Positions 36,788-45,515 of a DNA stretch of 64,000 nt are shown here, in pieces. The translations under genes and the position numbers were made by a program. Position 1 is the stretch's first letter, and every line of letters begins with the position of its first letter. Where the stretch lies: NCBI GenBank assembly GCA_051954235.1, contig JBQCHY010000056.1:183549-247548 (forward strand), written 5' to 3'. Source of the DNA: 62-47 sp051954235 (GTDB lineage: Bacteria > Pseudomonadota > Alphaproteobacteria > Rhizobiales > Xanthobacteraceae). The notes below the pieces were generated by a model. It worked only from the letters and a program-made list of their open reading frames with translations. It was not told where the DNA came from and made no database searches.

Positions 36788-38685
36788 CAAACTTCGATAC
36801 GTCCCGCACGTCATATCGCGGGGTCCCTCCGGGAACGTCGCTGAACGGCGTCTATGCGATCGATCAGATGATCGGTGCGGGCGGCATGGGGGAAGTCTAT
36901 CGCGGACATGAGGTGCAGACCGGCGCGACGGTCGCCATCAAAATGCTGCTTCCCGACATGGCCGAGAATGAAGCAGCACTTGCGCTCTTCAGGCGGGAGG
37001 CCTCGGCGCTGCTGAACCTGCATCACGACGCCATCGTCCGCTATTTCCTGTTCACGGTCGAACCGACGCTTCAGCGCCCCTATCTCGCGATGGAGTTCAT
37101 CGACGGGCGTTCGCTCTCCGACATTCTCGAGGCTGGCCCTCTTCCTTTTGACGACGTGGTCAAGCTCGTGCAACGCGTCGCCTCCGGATTTCAGGTCGCG
37201 CACCAGGGCGGGCTCGTGCACCGCGATGTTTCGCCGGACAACATCATCGTTCCGCGCGGCGGCGTATCGAGCGCCAAGATCATCGATTTTGGCATCGCGC
37301 GCTTCACCACGGTGGGCGACCCCACCATCATCGGCGATGGCTTTGCCGGGAAGCACAATTACGTTTCGCCGGAACAAGTCGGCCTGTTCGGCCACGACGT
37401 CACGTTCAAGTCCGACATCTACAGCCTCGGCCTTGTGCTATTTTATGCCGCGACCGGTCACAAGCTGGATATGGGCGGCAGTCAGTTTCAACTTGTCGAG
37501 AAACGGAGAAAGGTTCCGGACCTCAGCGAGGTCGACCCACGGCTCCGTCCGGTACTGGAGCAAATGCTCCAGCCGGACCCGAACGACCGCCCGGCCTCGA
37601 TGGCGGAGATCGGTGCGTGGCCGTTCTCAGAACGTAACGCAGCGGTGCCGAAGCCGGAGCTTGCGCGCGCAACCAGCCCCGCCGCGAGCAAGCCCGCTCC
37701 CGTTCCGCGCAAGGAGCAGAATCGCGGGCGAGGCGTTTGGTTGAAGTCGCTCGCGGCTGTGCTTGCGCTGTTTCTGGTCGGCGGCGGTGTCTATGCGTAC
37801 TACGCTCTGGTGTGGTCGGATGGCGGCAAGAAGCCCGCCCCGCTACCCGAACTCAAGCAGCAAGCCTCGCTCCCAAAGTCCAAAACCGCACCATCTGCCG
37901 AGACGGCAGCACATCCGGCGCAACCGACGCCACGCCCTCCTCTGCTACCTGAACCGGTGGCACGTCCCCCACAGCAGCCTGAACCGGCGGCCCCCGCCCC
38001 GCCGCCGCCCGCAAAGCAGGCGGCCTTGCCGAAGCCTCCAAATCCCGCGCTGTCATCCACCAATCCCGTCGAACGCATCCGAGCCTATCTGGATGATTAC
38101 GATGGTGGCGATTGCTTCCTGGTTACACCGATTGCGATCAGTCGGACTGCCGCGGTCCTCGAGGGCTTTGGAAATTCATCGGCAACATTCGATGCCTTTG
38201 CGCAAGCATTTCGCAGCGCGCAAGGGTTCAACGCCTCGATCGGACGGCGTCAAATCGCGCCGCAACAATGTCCGGCTCTTAAATTCGTCAACGACCTCCA
38301 TGTCGATCACGCCCGCGCGCCGCGTATCAATCTCGACACCACCGAACTGAAAAGCGGCGACGCGCTGTCCGGGACGATCGAAAACTTCTCCAACAAGACA
38401 GTCGAGTTTCTCCTGATTACCGATAACGGCCAGGTGCAGAATTTGTCGCCGCTGCTCAAGCCCGGCATCGACTCGATGTCATTCACGATCGGATTGCAGA
38501 GGAACCAGTCGGATGCGGCTCCTCTTCAGTTGCTGGTGGCGATTGCCTCAACGCGCCCGCTGCCTTCCTTGCAAAATCGGCAACCCGTCGCCGCCGACAT
38601 CTTCTTTCCGCAAGCTTTGAAAGAAGCCAAGGATGCCAACACGGCCGTCACGGCTACCGTGCGGTTTTTCAAATTGGAAAAATAG
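36784..38685 (+). CDS. ppkA: T6SS Ser/Thr kinase PpkA with DUF4384-like periplasmic part
   Basis: A 633-aa transmembrane kinase. The Hanks-type domain (about 18-280) has GAGGMGEVYRG, VAIKML, HRDVSPDN (Asp148) and IIDFGIARF. In the catalytic loop the usual Lys after HRDL is Ser, as in some myxobacterial kinases. A transmembrane helix (about 322-343) and a Pro-rich linker lead to a periplasmic domain. That domain's end (SGDALSGTIENFSNKTVEFL ... FFKLEK) looks DUF4384-like. GTG36784 overlaps the pppA stop (GTGA). It is expected to phosphorylate Fha in response to envelope signals. It ends the plus-strand T6SS arm. Confidence 0.92.
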   Translation: MTNFDTSRTSYRGVPPGTSLNGVYAIDQMIGAGGMGEVYRGHEVQTGATVAIKMLLPDMAENEAALALFRREASALLNLHHDAIVRYFLFTVEPTLQRPYLAMEFIDGRSLSDILEAGPLPFDDVVKLVQRVASGFQVAHQGGLVHRDVSPDNIIVPRGGVSSAKIIDFGIARFTTVGDPTIIGDGFAGKHNYVSPEQVGLFGHDVTFKSDIYSLGLVLFYAATGHKLDMGGSQFQLVEKRRKVPDLSEVDPRLRPVLEQMLQPDPNDRPASMAEIGAWPFSERNAAVPKPELARATSPAASKPAPVPRKEQNRGRGVWLKSLAAVLALFLVGGGVYAYYALVWSDGGKKPAPLPELKQQASLPKSKTAPSAETAAHPAQPTPRPPLLPEPVARPPQQPEPAAPAPPPPAKQAALPKPPNPALSSTNPVERIRAYLDDYDGGDCFLVTPIAISRTAAVLEGFGNSSATFDAFAQAFRSAQGFNASIGRRQIAPQQCPALKFVNDLHVDHARAPRINLDTTELKSGDALSGTIENFSNKTVEFLLITDNGQVQNLSPLLKPGIDSMSFTIGLQRNQSDAAPLQLLVAIASTRPLPSLQNRQPVAADIFFPQALKEAKDANTAVTATVRFFKLEK

Positions 38686-38695
38686 CTTACTCTTT

Positions 38696-38775
38696 CGTCA
38701 TTGCGAGGAGCGAAGCGACGAAGCAATCCAGGACTCCTTGAAAGACTGGATTGCTTCGCTCCGCTCGCAATGACG
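38696..38775. repeat. 80-bp imperfect inverted repeat (REP-like)
   Basis: CGTCATTGCGAGGAGCGAAG begins an arm that is mirrored by the right-hand arm ending CGCTCGCAATGACG, with an inner pair AAGCAATCCAG / TGGATTGCTT around a short loop. I recognise this as a sequence type repeated many times between genes in Bradyrhizobium and Rhodopseudomonas genomes. It starts 10 bases after the ppkA stop and may act as a transcript end or RNA-stabilising hairpin. Confidence 0.8.
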
Positions 38776-38829
38776 GGAGTTTAGGTCCACATATCCTCTG
38801 CTGGACTTGCCTGCTTTTCGGCCAGACCC

Positions 38830-39120
38830 TTAGGGTCCGATCAGAACGGTCGGAAGACCGGTCGTGATAACCCCGCCGTGCACCGTGGCGTCACCGATGC
38901 GCGCCGCCGGCGAGCCGCCGATCATGACGCTGGTCGAGCCCATTGCGATCGTATCGGGACCGCCCGCGCAGACCGCCATGTCGCCGACGCGCGCCGCCGG
39001 TATTCCGCCGATCAACACCGTAGGACCGCACGGCGGCAGGATCGGGCCGCCGACGTGAGGGACAACACCTGTTACCATCGGACAGACGTGCATGTCGGTA
39101 ATGCGGGCGGCTGGAGGCAT
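38830..39120 (-). CDS. PAAR-domain spike tip protein
   Basis: A 96-aa PAAR protein that sharpens the VgrG spike and may recruit effectors. It shows the family repeats AARITDMHVCP, IPAARVGDMAVC and SPAARIGDATVHGG, with Cys/His residues fit for Zn binding, and GPTVLIGG. It has no C-terminal toxin extension. It is on the opposite strand from ppkA and is separated from it by the 80-bp repeat. Confidence 0.9.
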   Translation of the reverse strand: MPPAARITDMHVCPMVTGVVPHVGGPILPPCGPTVLIGGIPAARVGDMAVCAGGPDTIAMGSTSVMIGGSPAARIGDATVHGGVITTGLPTVLIGP

Positions 39121-39183
39121 GGCTCAATCCATCGATAGTTTAGAGAACGATTTTGCTTCCAAACATGCGACCGTCATCGGCCC

Positions 39184-40191
39184 TCAAAATCGTCCGATGA
39201 CAAGAATCTTCAGATCTGCATCGGGTTTGAAGTCGGTCGCGACGTAGTCGGATCCGCTAGCATCCAGTTTCAGCCGTCCCGCGCAGAAGCTGACCAGGCG
39301 ATCCGGCGCGCCTTTGTCGATCGTCAACTTAAACGACTTGATCGGCCCAGCCCAGTTGGCGCCGGTCTTGAGCACATAATTGATCCTGCGCTCACCAAGA
39401 CCCGCCGTATTGGCCGTTCCGCCACCGGCACGCTTGTCGAGCTCCGCAAGGAACGCATCGGTGACGCAGTAATCCTTGCGATACCGCGCAACCTCCGCCG
39501 CCAATGCCTTATTCTGCCGCAAGCCCTTGCGCAGGATGGTATCGGGACTGCCGCCCACGCTCGGTCGATAGTGATGCTCGACCACAACAGGACGATCGGC
39601 GGGAAACGTCTGCTCGCGCACCGCGGACGTTTTGACCGACCATCCCGGCGCGTATCGTGGTCGCCCGCGCTCATCGGCCCCCATCGGCGTCAGCAAACTT
39701 GCGGCGATCATTTCCTTTTGCGTCGCAGTAGGCAGATCAGCGGGCCGCAACTCACGAGACCCGATCGGAAGCAGCGGAACTTTCAACTGCTTGAGCTGAT
39801 TACTGACATCCGTGGTCCCAAGCATCGCACGCTGATCGATCGTCAGCGCGACGGGCTGACCGTCCACAGTGGTCTTGAAGTCGACGAAATTGACGGGATC
39901 GGTCCACGGCAGCGAGATGTTTTCAGCTTCCGACAGATCGATATCGGGCAACGGGAAAGCCACAGTCACCGTCAGCGGCTTGCCGGACACGTTGCTGAAA
40001 CGGTAATGGACATCGACCGCGTCGAGCGAAATCTTCAGTCGTTCGCTCTCCATGGCGATCGCGTCGGTCCGGGCGAGTTGCAGCCCGCCGATCGACATTT
40101 CCGCGACGGAGTCATTGGCATGGCCCGGCGAAAGGCTCCCGACCAAAACCAGGACAATCGTCAGAATAACCCAGGGGGTGAGGCTTTTCAC
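39184..40191 (-). CDS. DUF4424-like exported protein
   Basis: A 335-aa periplasmic protein with a signal peptide (about 1-25, cleaved after GHA). The mature part follows the DUF4424 pattern as I recall it: IGGLQLARTDAIAMESERL, VHYRFSNVSGKPLTVTVAFP, NFVDFKTTVDGQPV and a late INYVLKTGANWAGPIKSF. DUF4424 has no known activity. It starts at GTG40191 and is flanked by PAAR and a small hypothetical gene on the same strand. A T6SS or envelope-stress role is inferred from context only. Confidence 0.75.
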   Translation of the reverse strand: MKSLTPWVILTIVLVLVGSLSPGHANDSVAEMSIGGLQLARTDAIAMESERLKISLDAVDVHYRFSNVSGKPLTVTVAFPLPDIDLSEAENISLPWTDPVNFVDFKTTVDGQPVALTIDQRAMLGTTDVSNQLKQLKVPLLPIGSRELRPADLPTATQKEMIAASLLTPMGADERGRPRYAPGWSVKTSAVREQTFPADRPVVVEHHYRPSVGGSPDTILRKGLRQNKALAAEVARYRKDYCVTDAFLAELDKRAGGGTANTAGLGERRINYVLKTGANWAGPIKSFKLTIDKGAPDRLVSFCAGRLKLDASGSDYVATDFKPDADLKILVIGRF

Positions 40192-40226
40192 TGCTCATAT
40201 CCGCGTTCGCAGGTAGCAGCTATTAG

Positions 40227-40508
40227 TCAGTCCACCGGGCGATAAAGTTCACCCCATTCGGAATCCCAGACATTATCCGGGTCCAAAACCACCACTGGGA
40301 CCTTGGACTGATTGGCCAGCCGGATTGCATTGCGAAAGGCATCTCGCGCCGCGCCAAACCCGGTCACCAGATCCTGCGGAACTCGCCCGCCGGTCGCGCT
40401 GGCCGGAAAGCTCACGGACCCCATCGCGGTGTCACCTTCCCTTTTCAAGGTGAGAAGGATCGCGTCCGGTTGAATTTCGTCAACCTGTTCGAACCTGTTC
40501 TTCGCCAT
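40227..40508 (-). CDS. Small hypothetical protein
   Basis: A 93-aa cytoplasmic-looking protein starting MAKNRFEQVDEIQPDAILLT at ATG40508, with GGAGA six bases upstream (the frame is open four more codons). It contains RLANQSKVPVVVLDPDNVW. I do not recognise the family. It begins just before the DUF4424 gene on the same strand, and its start is divergent from the NlpC/P60-like gene. An immunity or accessory role cannot be excluded. Confidence 0.5.
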   Translation of the reverse strand: MAKNRFEQVDEIQPDAILLTLKREGDTAMGSVSFPASATGGRVPQDLVTGFGAARDAFRNAIRLANQSKVPVVVLDPDNVWDSEWGELYRPVD

Positions 40509-40653
40509 CTGCGTCTCCATCAGGAGGGAGTTTGGGATAGGTTGCGGCTAGTGTATATGAGATAGCTCTGATGACATAGCGCCGCAGACGCAAAGGACAG
40601 GCGACAGGGACATTTGAGCGCGGTGCGGTCGCACCGGGATTTTGAGGCTGGAT

Positions 40654-42390
40654 ATGTTTTATCGACGCCCGATCATGACATTTGCAGCGATCGGCTCAGT
40701 GGCGGCTTCATTGTCCATGGCGCCACTGGCGACGTGCCGGGCAGACGACACCCTCGTTCGGGAGTTCTCCAGTGGAGCCGGCGCCAACGCCGTCGGCATC
40801 ATCGACGCCACCGAGGATGTCGAACTCACCGGGCCGCAAGCCCTGTCGTCAGACGGTGCCGGCAACCTGTTTCTGCTGGATCAGATCAACGGCCGCATCG
40901 TTCGTTTCGATCCTAAGAAGCCGACCGCCGAAGCCGGTATCCTGAAGATGCCGGAGAACATCAAGCCAAGCGATCTCGTCGTCCGCAATAACGACATCAT
41001 GGTGTGGGACGGATCGATCCGGACCCTGCACGCGCCCGACGGCCCTTCGACCCGCAGCGTCGACAACGACCCCATCCAGCTTGAAGAAGTCAGTACGCGC
41101 GGCGTCGACGACCGGGTTGCGACCTCCGCCTTCGCACAGATGGGCTCGGAGCCTCCGGGATCGGCAGCCGACCTCCTCGACCAGAACACACGCGCCGTCA
41201 TCACCAAGAAGACCCGGCAGCCTGATCGGCAATATATCTCGTCGCGCAGCAGGGGATCGATCGTTGCCGATATCATTCCGGAGAAATCCGACAACGCGGT
41301 TCGGGTCGAGATCACCGCCGCGGATACCAACGATACCATCGCGCAACTCTCCCTGCGCACGCGCGATCGTCTCGGCACCGTCGAATTTCTTGACGTCGAC
41401 AACGATGACCGCTTCTACGTCCTGGCCGAGAACATCCCCACGTCGGGCAGGAAGGCGTCCACCTATGTCGCGCGTTACGCCTCGAACGGAAAATTCGAAG
41501 GCGTTTACGATTTACCGCTCGCCAATACGCCGCTGACGCGGCGGTTTGTCGCCATCTCGGGCGACGGCGACGTCTACTTCCTGCGGACCAAGCCCGACAA
41601 GGTCGAGGTCGTCGGCGTCGGCTTCCGTGCGCTGCGAGACCTGGCGTCGGCCACATCCACTTCGCCTTCGAACACCCCGTCCGCCGCTGCAAGCAAGTTC
41701 GACGGTGTCGCGGCCGTGCGGCCATCCAATCGCCAGCAGGCCATCGAAACCGCGTTCGCGTTCGAAGGCATCCAGTGGAGACTGACGCCGGAGAATTATG
41801 GCCCGGACCCCGACACGGCCTGTTCGGGTTTCAGCCGGATACGGCGCCCCTGGTATCTCCAGGGCAAGGTCAACCAGGAAGTCCGCGGCGTTCCCTATTG
41901 CTGGGGCTGCCATGGATCGCTGGCCAACTTCCGCGCGCAGCTCGCGAAGGGCACGAAGGCAGGCAACGTCTGTACCCATAACGCACCACGCCCCGACGTG
42001 GCCGGTGTCGACTGCTCCGCATTCGTCAGCGCCGCCTGGGGATTGTCCGTCCACTACACCACCGCGGCGATCCCCGCGATTGCCAAATCGCTTGAAAATC
42101 CCTGGGACTTGAAACCCGGCGACGCACTGAACAAGCCAGGTTCCCACGTCATGCTATTCCTCAGATTTACGCCGGACCGCAAGGCGGAGGTGATGGAGGC
42201 ATCGACAGGCGGGTGCAACGGACGCGTCTGCCGAAATGTGTACCCGCTCGCCGGCCTCCTCGCGCGCGGATACGTCCCGGTGAGATTTCGCGCTTTCGCG
42301 GACGATCAGGTCGTCGTCTCCGAGAATGCCTATCAGAAAGACGTGGCAACCGGCCGCTCGCAAAAGGCGGTCGCGCGGAAAAAGAGATAG
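40654..42390 (+). CDS. Exported protein with propeller-like N-part and NlpC/P60-like peptidase
   Basis: A 578-aa protein. A signal peptide (residues 1-30, cleaved near CRA-DD) is followed by about 300 residues with repeating blade-like strands (DGAGNLFLLDQINGRIVRF, SGDGDVYFLRTKPDKVEVVG) suggesting a beta-propeller. The C-terminal part resembles NlpC/P60/CHAP cysteine peptidases: Cys454 in AGVDCSAFVSAAWG and His498 in GSHVMLFLRF, with a CWGC motif before it. These enzymes cut peptidoglycan peptides. ATG40654 is supported by GAGG six bases upstream. It probably acts in the periplasm for T6SS insertion or wall remodelling. A toxin role is less likely because of the Sec signal. Confidence 0.65.
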   Translation: MFYRRPIMTFAAIGSVAASLSMAPLATCRADDTLVREFSSGAGANAVGIIDATEDVELTGPQALSSDGAGNLFLLDQINGRIVRFDPKKPTAEAGILKMPENIKPSDLVVRNNDIMVWDGSIRTLHAPDGPSTRSVDNDPIQLEEVSTRGVDDRVATSAFAQMGSEPPGSAADLLDQNTRAVITKKTRQPDRQYISSRSRGSIVADIIPEKSDNAVRVEITAADTNDTIAQLSLRTRDRLGTVEFLDVDNDDRFYVLAENIPTSGRKASTYVARYASNGKFEGVYDLPLANTPLTRRFVAISGDGDVYFLRTKPDKVEVVGVGFRALRDLASATSTSPSNTPSAAASKFDGVAAVRPSNRQQAIETAFAFEGIQWRLTPENYGPDPDTACSGFSRIRRPWYLQGKVNQEVRGVPYCWGCHGSLANFRAQLAKGTKAGNVCTHNAPRPDVAGVDCSAFVSAAWGLSVHYTTAAIPAIAKSLENPWDLKPGDALNKPGSHVMLFLRFTPDRKAEVMEASTGGCNGRVCRNVYPLAGLLARGYVPVRFRAFADDQVVVSENAYQKDVATGRSQKAVARKKR

Positions 42391-42467
42391 TTGAACGACG
42401 CGGCTGCCGGCGCCGACTAATAGGGGCGGCCCGAGATGGCCTTAGGGCCGTGTGTTGAGGATAACCG

Positions 42468-44186
42468 ATGCGTTTGCTCTTGATACTTTCGGCCAGCCTA
42501 TTCCTGAGCTTTCTGGCGCCTCCCACAATGACGCCTGCCTCGGCGGCTTCGGCGGTGCAAATCCGCGATCCGGAGGGAGGCGAGGTTCGCGGCTTCGTGA
42601 TCGGAATTGACGCCTACCAGCATGTCCGACCGCTCAAGGGAGCGGTCGCCGACGCACGCGACATCGAACACACTCTCAAAGAAATGGGTGTTCACGACGT
42701 TGTCACCATGATCAACGAACAAGCCAGCCGCGCCCAACTCCTGCGCGAGCTGAGCGCGATGGTGGCCCGCACCAACCCGAACGACCTCATCTTCCTGTCG
42801 ATCGCCGGGCACGGAACCCGGGAGCCGGAGCGCGTCAAAGGATCCCAGCCAAACGGCCTGGAGAACGTCTTTCTGCTTCCCGGCTTCGAGCCGACCGCCG
42901 AAGGCTCTCAGCAGCGTGTCCTCGGCAGTGAATTTAACCACTTCATCAAGCAATTCGAATTGCGTGGCGCAAAGGTCGTGTTCATCGCCGACACGTGCCA
43001 CGGCGGCGGAATGGCGCGCAGCATTGATCCGCGCGCCGAGGAAATGAGCTTCCGGCAAGTGCCGCAATACACATTGCTGGTCGACACCCTCAAGCCGGTC
43101 ACTGACTCCAACAGCCCGCAATCGGAACTCGATCTCGACCGCACAGCCTTCTTGGCCGCGGTGGATCAGAACACCAAGGCGCCCGAAGTTCGGATTCCCG
43201 GCGTAGACGGACTTCGCGGCGCACTGAGCTATGCCGTTTCGCGCGCGCTCGAAGGCAATGCGGACGCTAACAACGACGGAAAAGTTACCGTCAAGGAGTT
43301 GTTCGACAATGTCCGGCAAGTCGTCTACCAACTGTCGGATCAACGCCAAGTCATCGTCACCCGCAACTCACCCGGACAATCGCTCGACTCGAGCGTCGTC
43401 GATCTCACCCGCGGCGTGGCCATGGTCGGAGGGCCGAACGCTCTGCCGCCCTCGCCTTCTGCTCCTGCCGCTCAGTCGCGAGTCGCGAATGCGTCGTCCA
43501 GCACCGCACCCGCGGCTGCCACAGCGGTCAAATCCAGTCCTCCGGCTTTCGAACGGAGCGCCATGCCAATTCGTCTCGCCTCGCTGGACGGAAACTCCGC
43601 TTACTTTTCAAAATTGAAATTCAACGACACGCCAGTCAAAACCGTATCGCCCACCGATAACCCCGACGTCATATGGGATCCTGCATCGCATGACGCGATC
43701 GCGTGGGGCGACGTCATCGCCTACAATGTCGACGCCAACGACCTGTCAACCGTCGTCGATCGCACTGCCACCATCCGCGAATTCAAGCGATTTTCGACGA
43801 AATCGCCGCAGGTGATGCGGATGTCGCCCGACGATCGCCAGCACCACAACGCACAAACCGTTGAGATCAATCTCTCGGACGTTGCGGGACGTGCTGTTGT
43901 TCTCTTCAACATCTCCGGCAACGGCGCGACCCAAATGCTTTATCCACTCGGAACGGACGCATCGCCCGTCCGATCGAATAATTTGCGCGTACCCTTGCGG
44001 ATTGGCGAGCCGTTCGGCGCCGAGCAAGTGATCGCGATCACATCGGAACAGCGCATACCCGACCTCGAGCAGGTCCTGGCGCAACTGAACGGGCGACGTC
44101 TGCCGGGACATGTCATCAAAATTCTTCAACGATCTCTTCCGCCCGATGCCCGGATCGGGTCGGTCGGGTTTTTCACTGCGCCATAG
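42468..44186 (+). CDS. Exported caspase-family (C14) protein with DUF4384-like tail
   Basis: A 572-aa protein with a signal peptide (about 1-27, ASA) and a caspase-fold domain from about residue 40 (VRGFVIGIDAYQHVRPLKGA). The dyad is His115 in SIAGHG and Cys177 in IADTCHGGGM. A linker rich in Ala/Ser/Pro (about 325-365) leads to a C-terminal domain (about 380-572) with GRAVVLFNISGNGATQMLYP that resembles DUF4384. It has no TPRs, unlike the caspase protein at 6007-8436. It lies 19 bases before the DUF4384 lipoprotein gene, which suggests a joint function in the envelope. Confidence 0.8.
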   Translation: MRLLLILSASLFLSFLAPPTMTPASAASAVQIRDPEGGEVRGFVIGIDAYQHVRPLKGAVADARDIEHTLKEMGVHDVVTMINEQASRAQLLRELSAMVARTNPNDLIFLSIAGHGTREPERVKGSQPNGLENVFLLPGFEPTAEGSQQRVLGSEFNHFIKQFELRGAKVVFIADTCHGGGMARSIDPRAEEMSFRQVPQYTLLVDTLKPVTDSNSPQSELDLDRTAFLAAVDQNTKAPEVRIPGVDGLRGALSYAVSRALEGNADANNDGKVTVKELFDNVRQVVYQLSDQRQVIVTRNSPGQSLDSSVVDLTRGVAMVGGPNALPPSPSAPAAQSRVANASSSTAPAAATAVKSSPPAFERSAMPIRLASLDGNSAYFSKLKFNDTPVKTVSPTDNPDVIWDPASHDAIAWGDVIAYNVDANDLSTVVDRTATIREFKRFSTKSPQVMRMSPDDRQHHNAQTVEINLSDVAGRAVVLFNISGNGATQMLYPLGTDASPVRSNNLRVPLRIGEPFGAEQVIAITSEQRIPDLEQVLAQLNGRRLPGHVIKILQRSLPPDARIGSVGFFTAP

Positions 44187-44204
44187 CCTTGGACACCGCT
44201 GCAA

Positions 44205-44858
44205 ATGATGTCCGCTACGCTTAGATGGGCCGCAACCATCGTTTTCGTTCTTGCGGCCGGGTGCGTCGCCGCCGAAGCCGGCCATCCCACGGCCGGGCTC
44301 AATTCGGCTGCGAGCAAGCCTGCTGTTTCGTCGCCGACGACGCTGATGGCGCAAGCCGCAACGCCGGCGGTTGCCATGCCAAATCCGGCGAAGCTTGCCA
44401 TCAAGATGATGCCCGGCTCCCCTGTCGAACTCGGAACCAACGTCGAATTTCAGATCACGTCGGCAAAGCGCGGATACGTCTTGCTGGTGGACATCGACTC
44501 CACCGGAAAGATGACCCAGATATTTCCCAATCCTGAGCTGCTCGAGCGAATGGATGACGACAACATCAATCTGATCCGGGCGAACGGCCGACTGACGGTG
44601 CCGAACGAAACCATCACCAAACAGGGCTTCAGCTATCGTGCCACAGGACCGGTCGGAGCGACTGCAATCGTCGCGATCCTCAGCCATCAAAAAGTCCAGC
44701 TTATCGACCTTCCGGACATGGCTGAAAGCGGCACCACGGCCGCCTCGGCGAATCGTCTTTTGAAATGGGTCAATGAATTGAGAATCGCGGATCCTCACTC
44801 AGGTAAATTGCTGCCAAGCGAGTGGTCATATGATTTCAAGAGCTACGATATCCGATAA
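44205..44858 (+). CDS. DUF4384-domain lipoprotein
   Basis: A 217-aa protein with a lipobox LAAGC at residues 17-21, so the mature protein probably starts at a lipidated Cys. A linker leads to a DUF4384-like domain (about 65-195) with LGTNVEFQITSAKRGYVLLV and MTQIFPNPELLERMD. The function of DUF4384 is unknown; it is often attached to caspase or kinase proteins. It follows the caspase gene directly. As an outer-membrane-type lipoprotein near a T6SS that lacks a recognised TssJ, it is a candidate for an anchor, but it does not look like TssJ. Confidence 0.75.
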   Translation: MMSATLRWAATIVFVLAAGCVAAEAGHPTAGLNSAASKPAVSSPTTLMAQAATPAVAMPNPAKLAIKMMPGSPVELGTNVEFQITSAKRGYVLLVDIDSTGKMTQIFPNPELLERMDDDNINLIRANGRLTVPNETITKQGFSYRATGPVGATAIVAILSHQKVQLIDLPDMAESGTTAASANRLLKWVNELRIADPHSGKLLPSEWSYDFKSYDIR

Positions 44859-45088
44859 GCGACGAAACGTCGCCTTTGCACGCGAACAAAAAGCCTTTGC
44901 TCGCAACACCGCGCCGCGAACAGGCGCGCCTCGATACATACGCCATGCTTCGCGCAATTTTCCAATGCGATCGATCATCGCATCCGACTTGCAACGAGAG
45001 CGAGGCTACCGGCAATCCTACCGTCTAATGACGTTACGCTTCGATATTCTGGTGGCAAAGAATTTTGCGAGACAAGGGAGATTGCAAC

Positions 45089-45505
45089 ATGGCATTCAAG
45101 ATGACTCTCAGCCCCAACCCGGCTGGATTGACGTGGATTATGAATGTATCTGCCAAGGTCGGCACTGAAGACGATTGCGTCAATCGGCCGAACGATATCG
45201 AAGCAGTCCAACGTCTCCTGAATATTTTCCTCCCCAAGACCAAGGTCTTCAAACTTGGATTTGGGCTTGTCAAAACAAATGGCGTGTTCGACGCACTGAC
45301 CGGATTCTATCTTTTCAAACTTCAGCGAGGCGGCATCCTCGCCGGCTTCAAGAGCGATGTGGTGGATGGCTGCGTGTCCCGGGCAACAGGCTTCGGATAT
45401 GGTGGTCATACCCAATTCACGATCGTCTCCCTGAACCAATCTGCACGCGATGCCGACAAGGCCGGTTACGATAATTTCATGGACACGTTCATGGCCCTCG
45501 CCTGA
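45089..45505 (+). CDS. Small protein with peptidoglycan-binding-like motif
   Basis: A 138-aa protein starting MAFKMTLSPNPAGLTWIMN at ATG45089, set by GGGAGA eight bases upstream. The stretch CVNRPNDIEAVQRLLNIFLP resembles peptidoglycan-binding repeats that read 'N-x-x-x-D-V-x-x-V-Q-x-L-L'. The rest includes VKTNGVFDALTGFYLFKLQRGG and YDNFMDTFMALA. There is no signal peptide. A cytoplasmic peptidoglycan-binding-like protein next to T6SS genes fits a delivered effector or effector accessory, but this is a guess from context. Confidence 0.5.
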   Translation: MAFKMTLSPNPAGLTWIMNVSAKVGTEDDCVNRPNDIEAVQRLLNIFLPKTKVFKLGFGLVKTNGVFDALTGFYLFKLQRGGILAGFKSDVVDGCVSRATGFGYGGHTQFTIVSLNQSARDADKAGYDNFMDTFMALA

Positions 45506-45515
45506 TCGCAAGTCA

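Noticed and set aside
38696..38775. Insertion-sequence end or CRISPR repeat
   Set aside because: There is a single hairpin copy, no transposase, no spacer array and no target duplication.
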